A DNA stretch of 64,000 nucleotides from Flavobacterium sasangense DSM 21067 (lineage in GTDB: Bacteria; Bacteroidota; Bacteroidia; Flavobacteriales; Flavobacteriaceae), in assembly GCF_000686885.1 (NCBI RefSeq), contig NZ_JMLU01000005.1, positions 100,637 to 164,636 on the forward strand, written 5' to 3'. The notes under the pieces were generated by a model that was not told the DNA's origin, did no database searches, and worked only from the letters and a program-made list of their open reading frames with translations. Below are positions 1 to 9,103 of this stretch, piece by piece. The position numbers and the translations under genes are program-made. Within the stretch, counting starts at the first letter, position 1, and each line of letters opens with the position of its first letter.

Positions 1-1
1 T

Positions 2-484
2 TGTTCATCTGAAGACTCTTCTAATAACAATAATGTTGATCCAATAGATACAGTTTATCCTATGGAGATTTATTTAGATGGTGAACATATTGTCTTACAA
101 AATGATAGTAATTTAGCAAATCCATTAGGAGGTACTTTTGGTCCGGATTATAATTTATTATATGGGTTTTCTCAATCATCATTGACTGGTAGACCAGTTA
201 TTGATAGAAAAGTAGAAATGAAATTAGCTATCCCAAAAACAAATGTTGTTGTAGGAGAGCATCTTTTTACAAATGCTATTCAAACTAATGGTTATTTTGC
301 CGACATGGACATCAAAATTGATGGTGTTGTTAAAGTTGTTAATACAACAAGTGGAAAAATAAATGTTACTTCGATAGATCCTGTTACAAATTTAGTGACT
401 GGTACTTTTGAGTTAATTACTAATGATGGTACCAATCAAAATCATACAGTAACTGGTTCATTTGAATATGTTATAGTTGATTAA
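2..484 (+). CDS. Lipoprotein, 5' end outside window
   Basis: The frame is open from the window edge and reads CSSEDSSNNNN before the first Met at 62. A Cys followed by Ser/Asn/acidic residues is what follows signal peptidase II cleavage in Bacteroidota lipoproteins, so the gene most likely starts upstream of the window and the Cys at 2-4 is the lipid-modified residue. The mature part (about 160 aa) is rich in beta-prone stretches and Asn/Thr. No family is recognised. A strong terminator follows at 503. An alternative is a start at 62, but this would lose the lipoprotein signature. Confidence 0.7.
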   Translation, partial: CSSEDSSNNNNVDPIDTVYPMEIYLDGEHIVLQNDSNLANPLGGTFGPDYNLLYGFSQSSLTGRPVIDRKVEMKLAIPKTNVVVGEHLFTNAIQTNGYFADMDIKIDGVVKVVNTTSGKINVTSIDPVTNLVTGTFELITNDGTNQNHTVTGSFEYVIVD

Positions 485-502
485 ATAATTTAGTACAAAA
501 AT

Positions 503-536
503 AAAAAACGCATTCATTAATTTGGATGCGTTTTTT
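503..536 (+). terminator. Intrinsic terminator
   Basis: Arms AAAAAACGCAT (503-513) and ATGCGTTTTTT (526-536) form an 11-bp stem with a 12-nt loop ending in a T-run, 19 nt after the lipoprotein stop. Confidence 0.85.
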
Positions 537-597
537 ATTGTTTAAATATTTCTTAAACATTATTAAATAAAAGAATAAAATGGTAATTTTAACCTGA

Positions 598-605
598 TAA
601 ATTTG
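598..605 (+). promoter_or_regulatory. -7 box TAAATTTG
   Basis: Matches the Bacteroidota TAnnTTTG box. It ends only 5 nt before the ATG at 611, so the transcript would be nearly or fully leaderless. No clear -33 element was seen. Confidence 0.45.
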
Positions 606-610
606 TCAAT

Positions 611-1063
611 ATGAAACAGCTATTTCTTTTGTTTTTCTTTCTTTTTTCCATTTCGGTTTTATCGCAAAATAGGGTTTTAGTTATTCAACAATTAAACTCT
701 AAATTCACCAAAGAGATTGATGAGAATAAACGTATAAAAGTATGGACTAAAGATGGGGAAAAATTTTACGGAAGATTTACAATAAAAGACTCCACAAGTA
801 TTATAATTGAAGATAAAGTTGTGCTGTTAGAAGATATCATAAAAATGAAGAAAAAATCACTTTTTGGAGCCATAGCAAATCCTATTTTCATTGTTTATGG
901 TTCTTTTGTGATAATTGCTGGTGCTGCAACTGTTGGAACTGGGGCTTGGGGGGCATTAATTGGAGGAAGCTTTATTGTTGCAGGAATACCAATGGTTTTA
1001 ATACCCTCAATTAGTAATAATCATCCAATACAAGATTGGAAATATTCAATTAAAACAGAATAG
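611..1063 (+). CDS. Exported membrane protein, unknown function
   Basis: 150 aa. Residues 1-18 are a signal peptide ending SVLSQ. Residues 20-85 are a charged, beta-rich domain, and two hydrophobic helices (about 88-109 and 112-134, Gly/Ala-rich) follow before a short polar tail. The layout suggests an envelope protein with its soluble part first. The stop abuts the ATG of the amidase gene (1064), so the two are probably co-transcribed. No family recognised. Confidence 0.7.
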   Translation: MKQLFLLFFFLFSISVLSQNRVLVIQQLNSKFTKEIDENKRIKVWTKDGEKFYGRFTIKDSTSIIIEDKVVLLEDIIKMKKKSLFGAIANPIFIVYGSFVIIAGAATVGTGAWGALIGGSFIVAGIPMVLIPSISNNHPIQDWKYSIKTE

Positions 1064-1828
1064 ATGAAAATAGCGCTTTTTCAAACCAAATTAGCTTGGC
1101 AAAATCCTGAAATCAATAGAACATTCATCGAAGAATATTTCTTGAATGAAGACGAGCCATTTGATTTATTTGTTTTGCCCGAAATGTTTACATCAGGTTT
1201 TACAATGAATCCATCTACTGTGGCTGAAACTATGGAAGGGGAAACTATGGCTTGGCTAAAAGATTTGGCTAAAAAGAAAACGTGTGCTATTACAGGAAGT
1301 TTAGTCATCAAAGAGGATGAAAATTTCTATAACCGAATGGTTTTTGTGTTTCCATCTGGCGAAGTACAGTTTTACAACAAAAGACATTTATTTACCTTAG
1401 CTGGAGAAGAAAAAGTGTACACAAAAGGAACTGAGAAAGTCATTGTAAACTATAACAATTGGAATATTTGCTTACAAATTTGCTATGATTTGCGTTTTCC
1501 AGTTTTTGTTCGAAATGTTGAAAATTACGATTTGTTATTGTACGTTGCCAATTGGCCAAAACCTCGTATTAATGCATGGGACGCTTTATTAAAGGCACGT
1601 GCCATAGAAAACATGTGTTACACCATTGGTGTAAATAGAATAGGCGAAGATGCAAATCATTTAGACTATCCCGGACATTCAAAAGCAATTGACTTTTTAG
1701 GGAATACAATTGTGGACTGCGAAAATGAATTAGGTGTTTTTATCTTTGAATTAGATAAAAGCTCCCAAAACGAAGCTAGAGATAAATTCAATTTTCTGAA
1801 CGATAAAGATGCTTTTGAAATCCTCTAA
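1064..1828 (+). CDS. Nitrilase-family amidase (omega-amidase, YafV-like)
   Basis: 254 aa, normal length for the carbon-nitrogen hydrolase fold. The Glu-Lys-Cys triad is visible: E40 in LPEMFTSGF, K106 in YNKRHLF and C140 in QICYDLRFP. The LPEMF/KRHLF/CYDLRFP set is typical of the YafV/NIT2 omega-amidase branch, which hydrolyses alpha-ketoglutaramate or alpha-ketosuccinamate in metabolite repair; substrate is inferred from family only. Cytoplasmic, no signal. Its last 4 nt overlap the stop of the convergent lipoprotein gene. Confidence 0.88.
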   Translation: MKIALFQTKLAWQNPEINRTFIEEYFLNEDEPFDLFVLPEMFTSGFTMNPSTVAETMEGETMAWLKDLAKKKTCAITGSLVIKEDENFYNRMVFVFPSGEVQFYNKRHLFTLAGEEKVYTKGTEKVIVNYNNWNICLQICYDLRFPVFVRNVENYDLLLYVANWPKPRINAWDALLKARAIENMCYTIGVNRIGEDANHLDYPGHSKAIDFLGNTIVDCENELGVFIFELDKSSQNEARDKFNFLNDKDAFEIL

Positions 1829-3426
1829 TCCAAAATAAAATCTTGTTCCACATCCCAGTTGGCTCTAACGTCAATTAGCTTTGGAAAATAGATGATTTCT
1901 TCGGCTTGTTTTTTAGCTAAGTAATTACCAGTTGTCCATTCATTATCAGAATTATCGTCGTAGATGATTCTTATAGTGTATAATTTTGGGTCGATAGTTT
2001 CAAAATAGATACTTGTTTCTTTTGTTGAAGTAGCTTTGTATAACACCTCATTCTTATCTAATAATTCAATTATGAAAGGAAAACGTTTTACGTTTATCAG
2101 ATTAATTTTTAAGTTTCCATAATCGGAAAGTTGTTTGGTAGCAAAATTGAATTTTAAGGAGTCGTTAGACTTGTTATAAAGGTCTTTTACAGCGCCAGGA
2201 AACAATTCTATAGTATATTTTTCATTTTCTTCTTTTTTGAAATCAAAAGCAATTTCTTGATCAAAATCATGATATTTCGTTGTGAACTTCACGGCTACCG
2301 AGTCTTTGTTTTTTAAAATAATTTTTGATTCATCAATAGTTACTACAGGCGTGGTTGTTTTTAAAACGAAAGCATCTCTAAAAGGCAATACTGCTCCTGT
2401 TTTGTTTACAATATCTAGCGAATCGGCTTCTTTTAGATTTTTTAGTTTTGAAGTGAAGTTTTTAGAATAGGTTCCGTTTTTGACAGTAATTTGAATGGAA
2501 TCCATTTTTACGTTGGGATAAAAAATCTGTACAGAATCTTTATTTTTTTCAGGAAATCTCGCAATTTTAATAGGCACTTCTTTGTTGTTATAGCTGGCAC
2601 TAATTGAAGTGTTTTTAAAATCTCCCTCGTAACCTAAAAAAAGTTTGTTATTGCTTTCTTGGGTTGGTTTAAAAGTTTTAAACGGTTTCTTTTCTTGAAA
2701 TAACTCTAATTCAAACATGTCTGATGTTGGAATTGTTATTGGATAGTCAATAAACCCTATTTTATCTGTATCAGGATTGTATTTATTGTTATTTGCTTTG
2801 TCTTTTATGGCTACAATTTTATAAGAACCTTCTTTAAGATTTTCAAGAGAAAATACTTTTAAGCTATCTAATGTGCTAGTAATGTAAAGAGGTGTTTCTT
2901 TGTATACGGTTGAATCAGTAAATGTTTTAGCATCATAAAGCATAACACTAATAAAACTATCAGGTTTTTGCTCATATGCGTCTTTAACTTTTCCTACAAC
3001 GGTTAGAGAGTCAACATAGCTTCCGGTAGATAAAACGTATTTGAATTGTGAATACGGATTTCCTTCATTATTGTCGGTAATACTTTGTCCAAAGTTGAAG
3101 CTGTAAGTTGTATTTGGTACTAAAGTGTCTAAGATTTTAATTGAAATATATTTGCTAGCACTTCCTTGCGGCACAATGATAGGTTGTTTTTTCATTGGAG
3201 GTGAAATGATCAATTGTTTGTTGATGTCTTTCACTTTAATTAATTCATCAAAATTAATTTTGATTTCGTTTCCTTTAAAATTAGTAGTAAAATTTTCAGG
3301 TAAACTATTTATAATTTTTGGCGCAATAGTGTCTTTTTTGCCTCCAGTAATAGTGCCTCTTTTAGCACAATTGGTTAACAATAAAAGACTTGCTGATAAA
3401 AAAGCTATGTATTTAAATTTTGTCAT
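1825..3426 (-). CDS. Ig-like domain lipoprotein
   Basis: The start is placed at the Met giving MTKFKYIAFLSASLLLLTNC, a clean lipoprotein signal with Cys at residue 20; the open frame extends 18 codons further, but a -7 box (3470-3477) lies inside that extension. The next part, GGKKDTIAPKIINSLPEN, opens an SbsA-type bacterial Ig-like domain (about residues 30-130), followed by several beta-rich repeats (534 aa in total). Such proteins are widespread Bacteroidota surface lipoproteins of unknown role. comF lies upstream on the same strand. Confidence 0.82.
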   Translation of the reverse strand: MTKFKYIAFLSASLLLLTNCAKRGTITGGKKDTIAPKIINSLPENFTTNFKGNEIKINFDELIKVKDINKQLIISPPMKKQPIIVPQGSASKYISIKILDTLVPNTTYSFNFGQSITDNNEGNPYSQFKYVLSTGSYVDSLTVVGKVKDAYEQKPDSFISVMLYDAKTFTDSTVYKETPLYITSTLDSLKVFSLENLKEGSYKIVAIKDKANNNKYNPDTDKIGFIDYPITIPTSDMFELELFQEKKPFKTFKPTQESNNKLFLGYEGDFKNTSISASYNNKEVPIKIARFPEKNKDSVQIFYPNVKMDSIQITVKNGTYSKNFTSKLKNLKEADSLDIVNKTGAVLPFRDAFVLKTTTPVVTIDESKIILKNKDSVAVKFTTKYHDFDQEIAFDFKKEENEKYTIELFPGAVKDLYNKSNDSLKFNFATKQLSDYGNLKINLINVKRFPFIIELLDKNEVLYKATSTKETSIYFETIDPKLYTIRIIYDDNSDNEWTTGNYLAKKQAEEIIYFPKLIDVRANWDVEQDFILD

Positions 3427-3469
3427 TTTCTCAAATAATGTGGTTACAAAATAACGACTATAATTAGTA

Positions 3470-3477
3470 CAAACATA
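3470..3477 (-). promoter_or_regulatory. -7 box TATGTTTG (minus strand)
   Basis: The reverse complement of 3470-3477 is TATGTTTG. It would start transcription near 3464 and gives a leader of about 40 nt to the lipoprotein start at 3426. Confidence 0.5.
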
Positions 3478-3493
3478 CAAATTTTAGTATTTT

Positions 3494-4177
3494 TTATGAT
3501 TGCGTGTAAGCAATCGTTACGATACTTACTTTGCTGTTTGGTATTTTTAATAAAGCTTTTGCGCATGCTTCTAATGTTGCGCCTGAGGTCATAACATCAT
3601 CTACAAGCAAAAAATGTTTATTGGAATCTGCTTCAGTAAAATGAACATCAAACAAGGCGTTGGTTATATCTTTCCTATTTTCTTTGTCTTTTTTTGTTTG
3701 TGTTTTAGAATATCTGCTTCTATACAATAAATTAGGGTTGTACGGAATCTTAAGTTCATTTGACAGTGCTTCGCAAAAGGTTGTGATTTGATTGTAACCT
3801 CTTTCTTCTAATCTTTTTTTATGAAGAGGTACTGGAATTATTTCGGAGACTGTTTTTATATTTGCAACGGATTCTAAGTCTTTTGCATACCATTCACCTA
3901 GCAAGGTTCCAATTTCTTGGTGTTTTTTGTATTTTAGATTATGAATTAAGTTTTGAACAATCCCTTTTTTGTGAAAATACAGCATGGCGGCACTAAATTC
4001 AACGGGAATTATGCCATAAAATTTTTTTGTCGTATCATTGCCGGCCAAAATATGATGGTTGGTATAAGGTAAGTGATGATTACAATTCGTACAAATGATT
4101 TTTTCATTTTGAAGTAGTAATGAGTCACATCCCATACAAAGTTTTGGAAAAAGTAAGTTTAACAGATATTTTACCAT
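3494..4177 (-). CDS. comF: ComF family phosphoribosyltransferase-like protein
   Basis: 227 aa. The N-terminus has the two zinc-binding Cys pairs (CMGC at about 15 and CTNC at about 29), followed by a type I phosphoribosyltransferase domain whose PRPP loop reads LLVDDVMTSGAT near the C-terminus. This is the ComF/GntX architecture, linked in other bacteria to DNA uptake and handling of transforming DNA in the cytoplasm. It is transcribed divergently from the 4239 gene. Family call is firm; a competence role is inference. Confidence 0.92.
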   Translation of the reverse strand: MVKYLLNLLFPKLCMGCDSLLLQNEKIICTNCNHHLPYTNHHILAGNDTTKKFYGIIPVEFSAAMLYFHKKGIVQNLIHNLKYKKHQEIGTLLGEWYAKDLESVANIKTVSEIIPVPLHKKRLEERGYNQITTFCEALSNELKIPYNPNLLYRSRYSKTQTKKDKENRKDITNALFDVHFTEADSNKHFLLVDDVMTSGATLEACAKALLKIPNSKVSIVTIAYTQS

Positions 4178-4238
4178 TTTATCGATTAATTATATCAACA
4201 TTAACATTTTTAAATAAATTTATAAAAAAGTTTATAAA

Positions 4239-5015
4239 ATGGCACGCAGAAAAAACAAAATAACAAAAATTAGCATCTTAATATTGATGCTGTTGTCGTT
4301 ATTTTTAGGTGTCAAATATTATAAAGTTTTAGATGAATTTAATGCCTATGCTCAAAGCTCTGATTTAGAGAACAAAGTTCTTGAAAGTCAGTTAACTGAA
4401 ATTCTTCACAAATACGATTCAGTTAGCGCTAAGAATAAAATCGACAGTATTAAATTTGATCAAGTAATCAAACCAAACAATTCTAACGCTATTGTAGATA
4501 AATCTTCTAAAAGTAGTCTTGTACAAGATTCAATTGTTTTTTATGCGAAAGAATTGCAAACAGCAAAAAAAGAGAATCGTAATCTTACTGTTGCTAATTT
4601 AGTTGAAACCAAAAAGAACAACTCTAAAACAAATAACCTTTCTGCATTAAACATAAATGCCAAAGGAGTTAAAATTTACTCTGATGCTTACAAAATGAGT
4701 GAAGCCAAAATTCAACAATTAAGAGTTTGTTTTACTTTAGAAGAAAATCAATTGGTAAATTCGGGTGAAAAGACAATTTATGTGCAAGTGGTAAACCCCA
4801 AAAATCAAATTATTTCTTTAGGGGATACTTTTGTTGAATCAGATGCTAATGTTAAGTTACAATATAGTGCTTCCGTTACTACTAATTACCAGAAAAAAGA
4901 TACTGATGTTTGTACTTATGTCGATTTAGAAAAAAATAAAACGATTAAAGGGAAATACAAAATCAATATTTACCACGATTTTGTTAAAATTGGTACTACA
5001 ATTTTCGAATATTAA
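4239..5015 (+). CDS. Single-pass membrane protein with coiled coil
   Basis: 258 aa. A basic N-terminus (MARRKNKITK) precedes one hydrophobic segment (about 10-26), then a heptad-like coiled coil (about 30-125), then a beta-rich C-terminal domain. The basic start predicts the C-terminal part lies in the periplasm. It sits 63 nt upstream of glyS. Homologues in this position are sometimes labelled chromosome partitioning ParA, but no Walker motif is present, so that label is not supported. Confidence 0.75.
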   Translation: MARRKNKITKISILILMLLSLFLGVKYYKVLDEFNAYAQSSDLENKVLESQLTEILHKYDSVSAKNKIDSIKFDQVIKPNNSNAIVDKSSKSSLVQDSIVFYAKELQTAKKENRNLTVANLVETKKNNSKTNNLSALNINAKGVKIYSDAYKMSEAKIQQLRVCFTLEENQLVNSGEKTIYVQVVNPKNQIISLGDTFVESDANVKLQYSASVTTNYQKKDTDVCTYVDLEKNKTIKGKYKINIYHDFVKIGTTIFEY

Positions 5016-5066
5016 TAATTCTTATTTTTATTCCTTAATTTCTTTTCTTTATTTCATTCCTATTTT

Positions 5067-5074
5067 TACTTTTG
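5067..5074 (+). promoter_or_regulatory. -7 box TACTTTTG of glyS
   Basis: Perfect TAnnTTTG match separated from the glyS ATG by only 4 nt, which predicts a leaderless mRNA. Confidence 0.55.
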
Positions 5075-5078
5075 CACT

Positions 5079-6620
5079 ATGGCAAAACAAGATGATATTT
5101 TCAAAAATGTAGTTTCGCATGCAAAAGAATACGGATATATATTTCCGTCAAGCGAAATTTACGATGGTTTAAGCGCAGTATATGACTACGCTCAAAACGG
5201 TGTGGAGTTAAAAAAGAACATCCGTGAATACTGGTGGCAATCTATGGTGCAAATGCACGAAAATATTGTAGGATTAGACGCTGCAATTTTAATGCATCCA
5301 ACCACTTGGAAAGCTTCTGGACACGTTGATGCGTTTAACGATCCATTAATCGATAATAAAGATTCTAAAAAAAGATACCGTGCCGATGTTTTAATTGAGG
5401 ATTATGCAGAAAAATTAAACCAAAAAGCACAAAAAGAAATCGACAAAGCACGTGAGCGTTTTGGGGCTTCATTTGATGAAGAACAATACAAAACAACGAA
5501 TCCTCGTGTGATGGAATATTTGTCTAAAAAGGCAGCAATTCTAGAAAGAATGGCGCGCTCTTTAGAGACAGAAAACCTTGCCGATGTAAAAGCCTTAATC
5601 GAAGAATTAGAAATTGCTTGTCCTGAAAGTGGTTCAAAAAACTGGACCGATGTTAAGCAATTCAACTTAATGTTCGGAACTAAATTAGGTGCTTCTGCTG
5701 AAAATGCGATGGATTTATACCTTCGTCCAGAAACGGCTCAAGGTATTTTCGTGAACTTTTTAAATGTGCAAAAAACCGGACGTATGAAAATTCCTTTTGG
5801 AATTGCTCAAACGGGTAAAGCGTTTAGAAACGAGATTGTAGCAAGACAATTTATCTTCCGTATGCGAGAATTTGAACAAATGGAAATGCAGTTTTTCGTT
5901 AAACCAGGAGAAGAAATGAAATGGTACGAATACTGGAAAGAAACGCGTTTAAGATGGCATCAATCGCTTGGTTTAGGAAAAGAAAACTATCGATTCCACG
6001 ACCATGAAAAATTAGCACATTATGCAAACGCTGCTGCAGATATCGAATTCAACTTCCCATTCGGATTCAAAGAATTAGAAGGAATTCACTCAAGAACCGA
6101 TTTCGATTTGAAAGCGCACGAACAATATTCAGGTAAAAAAATACAATATTTTGATAACGATACCAATTCGAATTACACGCCTTATGTGGTGGAAACTTCG
6201 GTTGGTTTAGATAGAATGTTCTTAGCGGTTTTCTCAAACTCGTTACAAGAAGAAGTTTTAGAAGATGGTTCAACAAGAACAGTTTTACGTTTACCTTCAG
6301 TATTAGCGCCGACAAAAGCTGCTGTTTTACCATTGGTTAAAAAAGACGGTTTACCAGAGGTAGCGCGCAAAATTATCGATGATTTGAAATGGGATTTCAA
6401 CGTAGCATATGATGAAAAAGACGCGGTTGGAAGACGTTACAGAAGACAAGATGCTCTTGGAACGCCATTCTGTATTACAGTTGATCATCAAACATTAGAA
6501 GATGAAACGGTAACCATTCGTCATAGAGATTCTATGCAACAAGATAGAGTGAAGATTTCGGAATTACGTGATATCATCAATAACGAAGTTTCAATGAGAA
6601 ACTGGTTGATGAAAATGTAG
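5079..6620 (+). CDS. glyS: Glycine--tRNA ligase
   Basis: 513 aa, single-chain class II GlyRS (the alpha2 type, not the alpha/beta type). Visible signatures: YDGLSAVYDYAQNGVELK near the N-terminus, the motif 2 region RPETAQGIFVNFLNV and FRNEI, and motif 3 SVGLDRMFLAVF. The C-terminal anticodon-binding domain begins near PSVLAPTKAAVLPL. It charges tRNA-Gly in the cytoplasm. A terminator follows at 6661. Confidence 0.97.
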   Translation: MAKQDDIFKNVVSHAKEYGYIFPSSEIYDGLSAVYDYAQNGVELKKNIREYWWQSMVQMHENIVGLDAAILMHPTTWKASGHVDAFNDPLIDNKDSKKRYRADVLIEDYAEKLNQKAQKEIDKARERFGASFDEEQYKTTNPRVMEYLSKKAAILERMARSLETENLADVKALIEELEIACPESGSKNWTDVKQFNLMFGTKLGASAENAMDLYLRPETAQGIFVNFLNVQKTGRMKIPFGIAQTGKAFRNEIVARQFIFRMREFEQMEMQFFVKPGEEMKWYEYWKETRLRWHQSLGLGKENYRFHDHEKLAHYANAAADIEFNFPFGFKELEGIHSRTDFDLKAHEQYSGKKIQYFDNDTNSNYTPYVVETSVGLDRMFLAVFSNSLQEEVLEDGSTRTVLRLPSVLAPTKAAVLPLVKKDGLPEVARKIIDDLKWDFNVAYDEKDAVGRRYRRQDALGTPFCITVDHQTLEDETVTIRHRDSMQQDRVKISELRDIINNEVSMRNWLMKM

Positions 6621-6660
6621 TTGAGAAGTAAAAAGTAAAAAGCTCAAAGTAAAAAGTAAA

Positions 6661-6690
6661 CCCCGAATTTCATTTGAAATTCGGGGTTTT
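6661..6690 (+). terminator. Intrinsic terminator of glyS
   Basis: CCCCGAATTT (6661-6670) pairs with AAATTCGGGG (6677-6686), followed by TTTT. Confidence 0.9.
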
Positions 6691-6720
6691 ATATTTTCTG
6701 AACTCTCGGTTTTCCACTTT

Positions 6721-6874
6721 CGTCACTTCGAGTGTTTTGTATTTGGAAAGCCTTAGATTTACAAATACAAAATGTATCGAGAACTAATGAAAACGAATCT
6801 TAGCTACAGTTCTCGATACAATTTTACAAAGCAAAAATTAGTATTTTTACTTTATAAAATCACTCGAAGTGACG
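6721..6874. repeat. Palindromic intergenic element, REP/MITE-like
   Basis: Perfect 14-bp outer inverted repeats CGTCACTTCGAGTG (6721-6734) and CACTCGAAGTGACG (6861-6874) enclose perfect 13-bp inner inverted repeats TGTATCGAGAACT (6773-6785) and AGTTCTCGATACA (6808-6820). The 154-bp unit has no ORF. The TTCGAGTG/TCGAGAAC core resembles flavobacterial REP-like sequences that RAYT transposases may mobilise. Confidence 0.75.
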
Positions 6875-6899
6875 TTTGAGTTACTTCGTTTCTATTTTT

Positions 6900-7946
6900 T
6901 TACTCACTCAAAGCATTCCAACCTCTTGCTTTCAATGCAATTTTTGTATTCGCTCTTGTGATTAAATGATTTCCTTCGGAAGTGGCAACCATATGCCCGA
7001 TTACGGTGAAATTTGGATTGCCTTTGATTTTATCAAAATCTTCCATTTTAATGGTGAAAAGCAATTCGTAATCTTCGCCACCGCTTAATGCTACAGTTGT
7101 GATGTCTAAATTAAATTCTTCACACACATTAATTAATTGTGGATCCACTGGAATTTTCTCTTCGTATAAATTACAACCTACATTACTTTGTTTGCACAAA
7201 TGCAAAATCTCCGACGACAAACCATCCGAAATATCAATCATGGCAGTTGGTTTTACTTCTAATTTTTCTAAAAGTTCCTTTATATCAGTTCTGGCTTCTG
7301 GTTTTAATTGACGTTCAATTAAATACGTGTAATCGTCTAAAACCGGTTGGTTGTTTGGATTCACTTGAAACACTTGTTTTTCGCGTTCCAAAACTTGCAA
7401 TCCCATATAAGCCGCACCAATATCACCTGAAACCACTAATAAATCATTTTCTTTCGCTCCACTTCGGTAAACGATATCTTCTAAATTCGCTTCACCAATT
7501 GCAGTAATGCTAATGATTAATCCTTTTTGCGAAGAAGTTGTATCGCCACCAATAACATCGACATTGTAAATTTTAGAAGCTAACGTAATTCCTTCAAACA
7601 ATTCTTCCAAAGCTTCCAATGGAAAACGATTTGAAACCGCTACTGAAACCGTAATTTGAGTTGGAGTTGCGTTCATCGCGCAAATATCAGATACATTGGC
7701 AACGACTGCTTTGTATCCTAAGTGTTTTAACGGCATGTAAGCCAAATCAAAATGAACACCTTCTACTAATAAATCGGTTGAAATTACGGCTTTTTTATCT
7801 CCAAAATTCAATACCGCAGCATCGTCACCAATTCCTTTTAGTGTTGATTCTTGATTAATAGTAAAGTTTTTAGTTAAGTGTTCAATTAAGCCAAATTCGC
7901 CTAATTGCGATAAACTGGTTCTTGATTGGTCTTTATTTTCTAACAT
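6900..7946 (-). CDS. thiL: Thiamine-monophosphate kinase
   Basis: 348 aa, usual ThiL length. Seen: the N-terminal GIGDDAAVL metal/ATP motif, STDLLVEGVHFD, the NVSDICAMNATP segment, IGGDTTSS, ISDGLSSEILHL and the C-terminal LSGGEDYELLFT. It phosphorylates thiamine monophosphate to thiamine diphosphate. The start at 7946 lies about 16 nt downstream of a TACTTTTG box. Confidence 0.96.
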   Translation of the reverse strand: MLENKDQSRTSLSQLGEFGLIEHLTKNFTINQESTLKGIGDDAAVLNFGDKKAVISTDLLVEGVHFDLAYMPLKHLGYKAVVANVSDICAMNATPTQITVSVAVSNRFPLEALEELFEGITLASKIYNVDVIGGDTTSSQKGLIISITAIGEANLEDIVYRSGAKENDLLVVSGDIGAAYMGLQVLEREKQVFQVNPNNQPVLDDYTYLIERQLKPEARTDIKELLEKLEVKPTAMIDISDGLSSEILHLCKQSNVGCNLYEEKIPVDPQLINVCEEFNLDITTVALSGGEDYELLFTIKMEDFDKIKGNPNFTVIGHMVATSEGNHLITRANTKIALKARGWNALSE

Positions 7947-7961
7947 GGATTATTTTTTTTG

Positions 7962-7969
7962 CAAAAGTA
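7962..7969 (-). promoter_or_regulatory. -7 box TACTTTTG of thiL
   Basis: The reverse complement of 7962-7969 matches TAnnTTTG. The duplicated repeat block starts just upstream of it. Confidence 0.5.
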
Positions 7970-7993
7970 CGGTTTTATTGTTACACAAAGTAG

Positions 7994-8511
7994 GGCAAAG
8001 TTTTTCACAAAGTAGCGCAAAGTAAATTTTTAAAACCCGCCAAAATTTGCGGTTAAATCAGCATCACTACACCCCTAAAGTCCCCTCAAGGGGACAATTC
8101 CTTCTATAAACAATTCACTTTAACTCCTTTAAATCAAAAAAGTAAAACGCCTCTGAGCATCTCTTTTCAACACAATCCACTTCAAAAAAATCTCCGTGTA
8201 GCTCGGTGTAAAAACTTCGTGCAACATCATGCAAAATCTGCGAATCTGCGGTTTTATTGTTACACAAAGTAGCGCAAAGTAAATTTTTAAAACCTTGCGA
8301 ATTTTGCGGTTAAATCAGCATCACTACACCCCTAAAGTCCCCTCAAGGGGACAATTCCTTCTATAAACAATTCACTTTAACTCCTTTAAATCAAAAAAGT
8401 AAAACGCCTCTGAGCATCTCTTTTCAACACAATCCACTTCAAAAAAATCTCCGTGTAGCTCGGTGTAAAAACTTCGTGCAACATCATGCAAAATCTGCGA
8501 ATCTGCGGTTT
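7994..8511. repeat. Tandem duplication of a 257-bp intergenic unit
   Basis: Sequence from about 8011 to 8253 recurs at a constant offset of 257 bp (for example GCATCACTAC at 8061 and 8318; CTTCTATAAA at 8101 and 8358), nearly identical apart from a short divergent stretch around 8037-8050. The block also holds short internal AAAGTAGCGC repeats and a CCCCTCAAGGGG palindrome. No coding frame spans it. This is the main content of the 660-bp gap between thiL and recX. Confidence 0.85.
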
Positions 8512-8605
8512 AAAGTTTCGTTAAGTTTTACAAAGAACTTTATAAAGTTTTTTTTAAAACTCAGTGTATCTCTAAGTTGCTCTGTGAATCTCTGTGTAAT
8601 AACTT

Positions 8606-9076
8606 CTAACTTCCAGCTTCCAACTCATTCAACTTCTCATAAATCAAACTCGTTTCATAACCTTTTCGAAGTAAAAAATCAACAAACTTTTTATTTCGTT
8701 TTTGTCCTTTTGGCTCTTTTATTATTTCCCAATTTTTCTCGGCAAGAGCATGAAAATTCTCTAAATAAGTAGCTTCAGGAATTTCCTTTAAAGCCGTTTC
8801 GATAATTCTCGAAGAGATATTTCTAAACTTTAATTCGTTTACAATGCGATTTTTACCCCAGCCTTTGTAGTTGTGTTTGCCGCGTGCAAAACTTTTGGCA
8901 AAACGTTCTTCGTTGATAAAATTATTTTCGATTAAATGCACAATTACCTTTTCTTTCAATGCAGTAATTAGAGTAAAACTGTTGAGTTTTTGTTCCACCT
9001 CTTTGTGGCAACGGTCTTGGTAGGAGCAGTAATATTCCAGTTTGTGTTTTATTTCTTCAAACGTGTAGTTTTCCAT
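8606..9076 (-). CDS. recX: Regulatory protein RecX
   Basis: 156 aa, all-helical. Typical RecX segments are present: YCSYQDRCHKEVEQKL (first three-helix repeat), LIENNFINEERFAKSFARGK and KFRNISSRIIETAL (later repeats). RecX binds RecA filaments and modulates recombinase activity. The last residues (LEAGS) run into degenerate intergenic repeat sequence. Its start is 27 nt after the stop of the 9104 HTH-like gene. Confidence 0.9.
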   Translation of the reverse strand: MENYTFEEIKHKLEYYCSYQDRCHKEVEQKLNSFTLITALKEKVIVHLIENNFINEERFAKSFARGKHNYKGWGKNRIVNELKFRNISSRIIETALKEIPEATYLENFHALAEKNWEIIKEPKGQKRNKKFVDFLLRKGYETSLIYEKLNELEAGS

Positions 9077-9103
9077 TTTTGGACTTTAGATACAATTCAC
9101 AAT

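Noticed and set aside
3427..3480. Upstream start of the Ig-like lipoprotein
   Set aside because: Would precede the -7 box and disrupt the lipoprotein signal peptide.
4239..5015. ParA-like chromosome partitioning protein
   Set aside because: No Walker A/B motifs; a membrane segment plus coiled coil.
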